A program made the translations under genes and the position numbers. From Devosia lucknowensis (GTDB lineage Bacteria; Pseudomonadota; Alphaproteobacteria; Rhizobiales; Devosiaceae): a stretch of 64,000 nucleotides of DNA. Every line of letters starts with the position of its first letter. Within the stretch, counting starts at the first letter, position 1. The DNA lies in NCBI RefSeq assembly GCF_900177655.1, contig NZ_FXWK01000001.1, forward strand, positions 868,001-932,000, in the 5' to 3' direction. Under the pieces are notes generated by a model. The model saw only the letters and a list, made by a program, of their open reading frames with translations, was not told where the DNA came from and searched no databases. Of this stretch, positions 61,000-64,000 are shown piece by piece.

Positions 61000-61455
61000 A
61001 TGAAGCTCGTCGATCTTCTTCCCCCCGAACGCGTTTTTGTGAACATCGATATCGCTGAGCGCGAACAGCTCCTGGCGTTCTTTGCCGAGAAGGCGGGAGC
61101 GCTTGGCCTTGTTGGAAGCGACGAATGCTTGCAGGCACTAACCGATCGCGAGGAACTTGGATCCACGGGGCTGGGCAAGGGCATAGCCATTCCGCACGCC
61201 CGCATACCGAGCCTTGAAACGCCGGTGGCCATGCTGGCGACGCTGGCGCGCCCGATCGATTTCGACGCCCCGGACCAGGAGCCTATCGATATCGCCGTCA
61301 TGCTGCTCCTGCCCAAGCAATCGGGCGAACAGATCAAGGTGTTGTCGCAGGTCGCACGCTTTGCCCGGCAGGATTCCGTGGTCGACGAGCTCCGGCGTGC
61401 CGACACGACCGAGCAGGTCCTCGTGATCCTCGCGGATGCCGAAGACGACCTCTAG
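61000..61455 (+). CDS. ptsN: PTS IIA-like nitrogen-regulatory protein PtsN
   Basis: EIIA-Ntr domain protein of 151 residues. The phosphorylated His lies in LGKGIAIPHARIPSLETPVA, the hallmark of PtsN, and MLLLPKQSGEQIKVLSQVAR follows. In proteobacteria dephosphorylated or phosphorylated PtsN adjusts K+ transport and metabolic regulators. Here it is not next to rpoN or hpf, its usual neighbours, but ends 8 bp from the convergent Mrp antiporter operon. Start at ATG 61000; a TTG ten codons upstream is in frame. Confidence 0.9.
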   Translation: MKLVDLLPPERVFVNIDIAEREQLLAFFAEKAGALGLVGSDECLQALTDREELGSTGLGKGIAIPHARIPSLETPVAMLATLARPIDFDAPDQEPIDIAVMLLLPKQSGEQIKVLSQVARFARQDSVVDELRRADTTEQVLVILADAEDDL

Positions 61456-61462
61456 GTTGTCC

Positions 61463-61822
61463 TCACTGGTCGACAGGCTTTTCCATCACGGCTGGAACTT
61501 CGCTTGAGCCCTCGACGCGGTCACGATGGAGCGCGGCGCGCGCCAGCAGCATCAGCGTCACCGGCGTCGTCACATTGACGAAGACGAAGATCAGGAATTC
61601 GTGGGCGATGAAACGGTCCTCGCCGATGGTCGACAGGATGGCCGAAGCAGCCAACACCCCGATCGCGCCAAAACTTGTGCCCAGGGTCGGCGCATGGATG
61701 CGCTGGTAGAACGAGGGCATGCGGGCCATGCCGATGGCCCCGACCAGCGCCAGAAATGAACCAAACACCACCAGGAAGCCGACGAGAATTGCGGCCCACA
61801 GTGGAATATCTTCGAACGTCAT
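61463..61822 (-). CDS. mrpG: Pha/Mrp cation/proton antiporter subunit G
   Basis: Three-helix subunit of 119 residues. IPLWAAILVGFLVVFGSFLA leads the first helix, IGMARMPSFYQRIHAPTLGT is the signature loop of MnhG/PhaG, and RFIAHEFLIFVFVNVTTPVT lies before the last helix. It is the last gene of the visible operon D-E-F-G. The start overlaps the mrpF stop by 4 nt. Its stop is 8 bp from the convergent ptsN. Confidence 0.94.
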   Translation of the reverse strand: MTFEDIPLWAAILVGFLVVFGSFLALVGAIGMARMPSFYQRIHAPTLGTSFGAIGVLAASAILSTIGEDRFIAHEFLIFVFVNVTTPVTLMLLARAALHRDRVEGSSEVPAVMEKPVDQ

Positions 61823-62100
61823 TCGATCACCTCGCCGCGCATCAGGAATTTCGCCAGGGCGACCGTGCCGACGAAGCCGAGCAGCCCGATCAGCAGCGCG
61901 ACTTCGAAATATATGACCGAACCCACGCGCATGCCGAAGGTCACCAGCAGCAGCATCGCTACCACGTACATGGAATCGAGGCTCAGCACGCGATCCTGCG
62001 CGCGGGGGCCAATCACGAGGCGCAGCAGCGTGACCAGCATGGCGGCGGCAAGCATCACTTGGGCAATGGCTATGCTCCAGAACAGGATGGCTTGGCTCAT
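61819..62100 (-). CDS. mrpF: Pha/Mrp cation/proton antiporter subunit F
   Basis: Small three-helix subunit of 93 residues. LLRLVIGPRAQDRVLSLDSM is the family's diagnostic loop, followed by VVAMLLLVTFGMRVGSVIYF. It starts at the ATG overlapping the mrpE stop (4 nt) and ends 4 nt into mrpG. It is an obligate partner of the other subunits in the Mrp complex. Confidence 0.94.
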   Translation of the reverse strand: MSQAILFWSIAIAQVMLAAAMLVTLLRLVIGPRAQDRVLSLDSMYVVAMLLLVTFGMRVGSVIYFEVALLIGLLGFVGTVALAKFLMRGEVIE

Positions 62101-62585
62101 CGGAAAATCTCCAGCAGCTGGGTTTCGTAACGGCGCTTGATGGTGTCGATCCACTCCTTCTCGTCGATCAGGTCCAGCACGTGGATGAGAACCGTATTTT
62201 CGGCAGGGCTGTATTCGAGCCATGCACTGCCCGGCGTGGCTGTGATGATGCAGGACAGGACGGCCAGCCCCATCGGATCCCTTAGCTCGAGCGGCATCTT
62301 GATAAAAGCGGCTGTCGTCTTGCGCCGCTCGCCGGCCATCACGATCCGCGCCACCGCAAGATTGGAGCGCAGGATGTCGATCGTGACCTCTACCAGGAGG
62401 CGCAGGATGAGGTCCGGTCGGCGAATGCGCGGCTTGTGCGGCTGCAGACGCGCCATGGCGTGCGAAGCAAAAAACGCGACCACGAAGCCGAAGAGGATAT
62501 GACCGAGCCCGAACGACTGTTGCAGCAGCAGCCAGACAAGCGTCAGGCCGATGGTGAGGAGCGGAAACGGGAAGATACGGGTCAC
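62097..62585 (-). CDS. mrpE: Pha/Mrp cation/proton antiporter subunit E
   Basis: Subunit of 162 residues with two N-terminal helices (PLLTIGLTLVWLLLQQSFGL and HILFGFVVAFFASHAMARLQ) and a cytoplasmic domain with FIKMPLELRDPMGLAVLSCI and TATPGSAWLEYSPAENTVLI, typical of MrpE/PhaE. The GTG start overlaps the mrpD stop (GTGA), a common coupling in this operon. Its stop overlaps the mrpF start. Confidence 0.93.
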   Translation of the reverse strand: MTRIFPFPLLTIGLTLVWLLLQQSFGLGHILFGFVVAFFASHAMARLQPHKPRIRRPDLILRLLVEVTIDILRSNLAVARIVMAGERRKTTAAFIKMPLELRDPMGLAVLSCIITATPGSAWLEYSPAENTVLIHVLDLIDEKEWIDTIKRRYETQLLEIFR

Positions 62586-64000
62586 GGGCTTATCCCTCCG
62601 AAAGCGCCTTCGGTCGCGCCACTGCCCATCACTTCCAGCACGTAGTATTCCGGGACGCTGACCAATGCGGCCGTGCTTTCCATGAATTCGAGCACCGATG
62701 TCGGCACGATGCTGAGGGCGATGCAAAGCGCCAGCATCACCACGATCGGCAGCATCTCGCTGATGCGGGCCTGTGCCGGGCCTGGCTCGAGCGTCGCCCA
62801 GAAGATGTTGATGCCGCTGCGGGCCATGGCGATCAGCACCGCAAGACCGGAGATGATCAGCGTTCCCATCAGCCACCACGCCTCAACCGAAGGCCCGTTG
62901 TTGTTGCCACCGAGGGCGGTGCTGAGCATGGCAAACTTGGCGAGGAACCCCGAAAGCGGCGGAAGCCCCGCCAGCAACAGGCAGCAGAGACCGAAGCTGA
63001 TTCCGAGGAAGGCTGTGCTGGCGGGAATGACGAGACCAGCCTCCTCGTTCTCGGGCTCCTGCTCCTCTTCCTCGCCGTCGCCGAAAGCTTCCATCGTGAC
63101 CGCGAGGACGTCTGCACCGACAATTCGAGATCGTTCGATAATCTCGATGAGCAGGAACAGCGCGCCGATCGCCAACGTCGAAATGACGAGGTAGAACAGC
63201 GCTCCGGCCATGACCCCGGCACCGCCAAAACCGATCGCCGCGAGCAGCGTGCCCGAGGAGACGAGCACAAGGTAGCTTGCAAGCCGCATGCTGGTCTGAG
63301 CCGCCATCACCCCGATCGTGCCATAGATCAGGGTAGCGATACCCCCCACGAACAGCACGTTATGGCTGAAGCCGATTACCCCGTCCGCCTCGGCGGCGAA
63401 CAGCAGGTAGGACAGCCGAAGCAGCGCGTAGACGCCGACCTTGGTCATGATGGCGAACATGGCTGCCACCGGCGCGACCGCGACGGAGTAGGCGCCCGGC
63501 AACCAGAAGCTGATGGGCCACATGCCGGCCTTGATCAGGAAGGTGAGGCCGAGCAGACCCAGTCCGGCATTGAGCAATGGGCGGTCGGCAGCAGCGACTT
63601 CCGGGATCCGGATTATGAGGTCTGCCATGTTGAGCGTGCCGGTCACGCCATAGATGAGCGCAGCGCTGATCAGGAACAGGAACGAAGCCACGAGGTTGAC
63701 GGCGATGTAGTGCAGTGCCGCCTTGACGCGCGCGGTACCGCTGCCATGCAGCAGAAGACCATAGGACGCGGCCAGCATCACCTCGAAAAACACGAAGAGG
63801 TTGAACAGGTCGCCGGTGAGGAACGCACCGTTGAGACCCATGAGCAGGATCTGCAGGATCGCCGGAAAATTCGGCCCGGCATTGTGCCAGCGGGCGACCG
63901 AAAACGTCAGCGTCGCCATGCCCAGGATGGCTGTGACCAGCACCATCAGGGCCGACAACCGGTCTGCCACCAGCACGATGCCGAACGGCATGGGCCAGTC
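62582..64000 (-). CDS. mrpD: Pha/Mrp cation/proton antiporter subunit D (5' end outside window)
   Basis: Proton-translocating subunit homologous to NuoL/M/N of complex I; at least 472 residues are visible and the N terminus lies beyond the right edge. The first visible residues (DWPMPFGIVLVADRLSAL) are those after the first two helices. Conserved are GAFLTGDLFNLFVFFEVMLA with the functional Glu, FLIKAGMWPISFWLPGAYSV with the Lys, and MFAIMTKVGVYALLRLSYL. An acidic loop (GDGEEEEQEPENEE) interrupts a late transmembrane region. It precedes mrpE with a 4-nt overlap. The operon exchanges Na+/K+ for protons. Confidence 0.94.
   Translation of the reverse strand, partial: DWPMPFGIVLVADRLSALMVLVTAILGMATLTFSVARWHNAGPNFPAILQILLMGLNGAFLTGDLFNLFVFFEVMLAASYGLLLHGSGTARVKAALHYIAVNLVASFLFLISAALIYGVTGTLNMADLIIRIPEVAAADRPLLNAGLGLLGLTFLIKAGMWPISFWLPGAYSVAVAPVAAMFAIMTKVGVYALLRLSYLLFAAEADGVIGFSHNVLFVGGIATLIYGTIGVMAAQTSMRLASYLVLVSSGTLLAAIGFGGAGVMAGALFYLVISTLAIGALFLLIEIIERSRIVGADVLAVTMEAFGDGEEEEQEPENEEAGLVIPASTAFLGISFGLCCLLLAGLPPLSGFLAKFAMLSTALGGNNNGPSVEAWWLMGTLIISGLAVLIAMARSGINIFWATLEPGPAQARISEMLPIVVMLALCIALSIVPTSVLEFMESTAALVSVPEYYVLEVMGSGATEGAFGGISP

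Overview
This GC-rich window comes from an alphaproteobacterial chromosome, most likely Hyphomicrobiales (Devosia-like by gene content; the genus is an inference). The pointers are PopZ and MipZ polarity proteins, a fused SecDF, an Aap-type amino acid transporter, an ExoR-like Sel1 protein, a complex I NDUFS4-type subunit, and the order dgt-argS-SPOR-scpAB-tatABC-serS-surE-nlpD. Coding density is high and base composition looks even. I see no insertion sequence, prophage, CRISPR array or rRNA. There are three tRNAs (Pro-TGG, Asn-GTT, Cys-GCA).

Layout. 1-4.1 kb: tail of a Gfo/Idh/MocA oxidoreductase, a TraB/GumN protein, NDUFS4-like subunit, tRNA-Pro, PAP2 phosphatase and cystathionine beta-lyase. 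4.2-9.7 kb: amino acid ABC transporter aapJQMP with a two-hairpin leader, an internal terminator after aapJ, and a divergent AapJ paralogue after a second terminator. 9.7-19.2 kb: AlaX-type editing protein, cardiolipin synthase, cysteine synthase, photolyase, Fsr-like exporter with an SRPBCC protein, tRNA-Asn, BenE-like permease overlapping MobA. 19.3-32 kb: tRNA-Cys, a Pcm-fold methyltransferase, tolC, popZ, valS, a ZntB-like transporter, an MsbA-like ABC exporter, exoR, xthA and a serine hydrolase.

32-50.6 kb is a core block for growth and envelope biogenesis: erpA diverging from dgt-argS, a SPOR membrane protein, condensin partners scpA/scpB, the Tat translocase, serS-surE, an NlpD-like amidase activator, a DUF815 ATPase, and yajC-secDF followed by two relatives of mitochondrial complex I assembly factors (NDUFAF3- and NDUFAF6-like). 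Two genes often found in this block in relatives, nagZ and pcm, are missing from their usual slots.

50.6-64 kb: a hot-dog thioesterase with trmFO, two DJ-1/PfpI proteins, two tiny DUF1127-type genes (one under 160 bp), mipZ, an HxlR regulator, a D,D-carboxypeptidase, tusA overlapping a CAP-domain lipoprotein, an orphan HisKA_2 histidine kinase, a PfkB kinase, ptsN, and a Pha/Mrp cation/proton antiporter operon (D-E-F-G) leaving the right edge.

Most of the window is ordinary core genome. No clearly new multi-gene system stands out. The observations most worth following are the AapJ paralogue with an altered ligand pocket, the probably non-catalytic prenyl-synthase-fold protein next to secDF, the paired DUF1127 genes, the repeated motif upstream of hxlR and its neighbour, and the aap leader hairpins.
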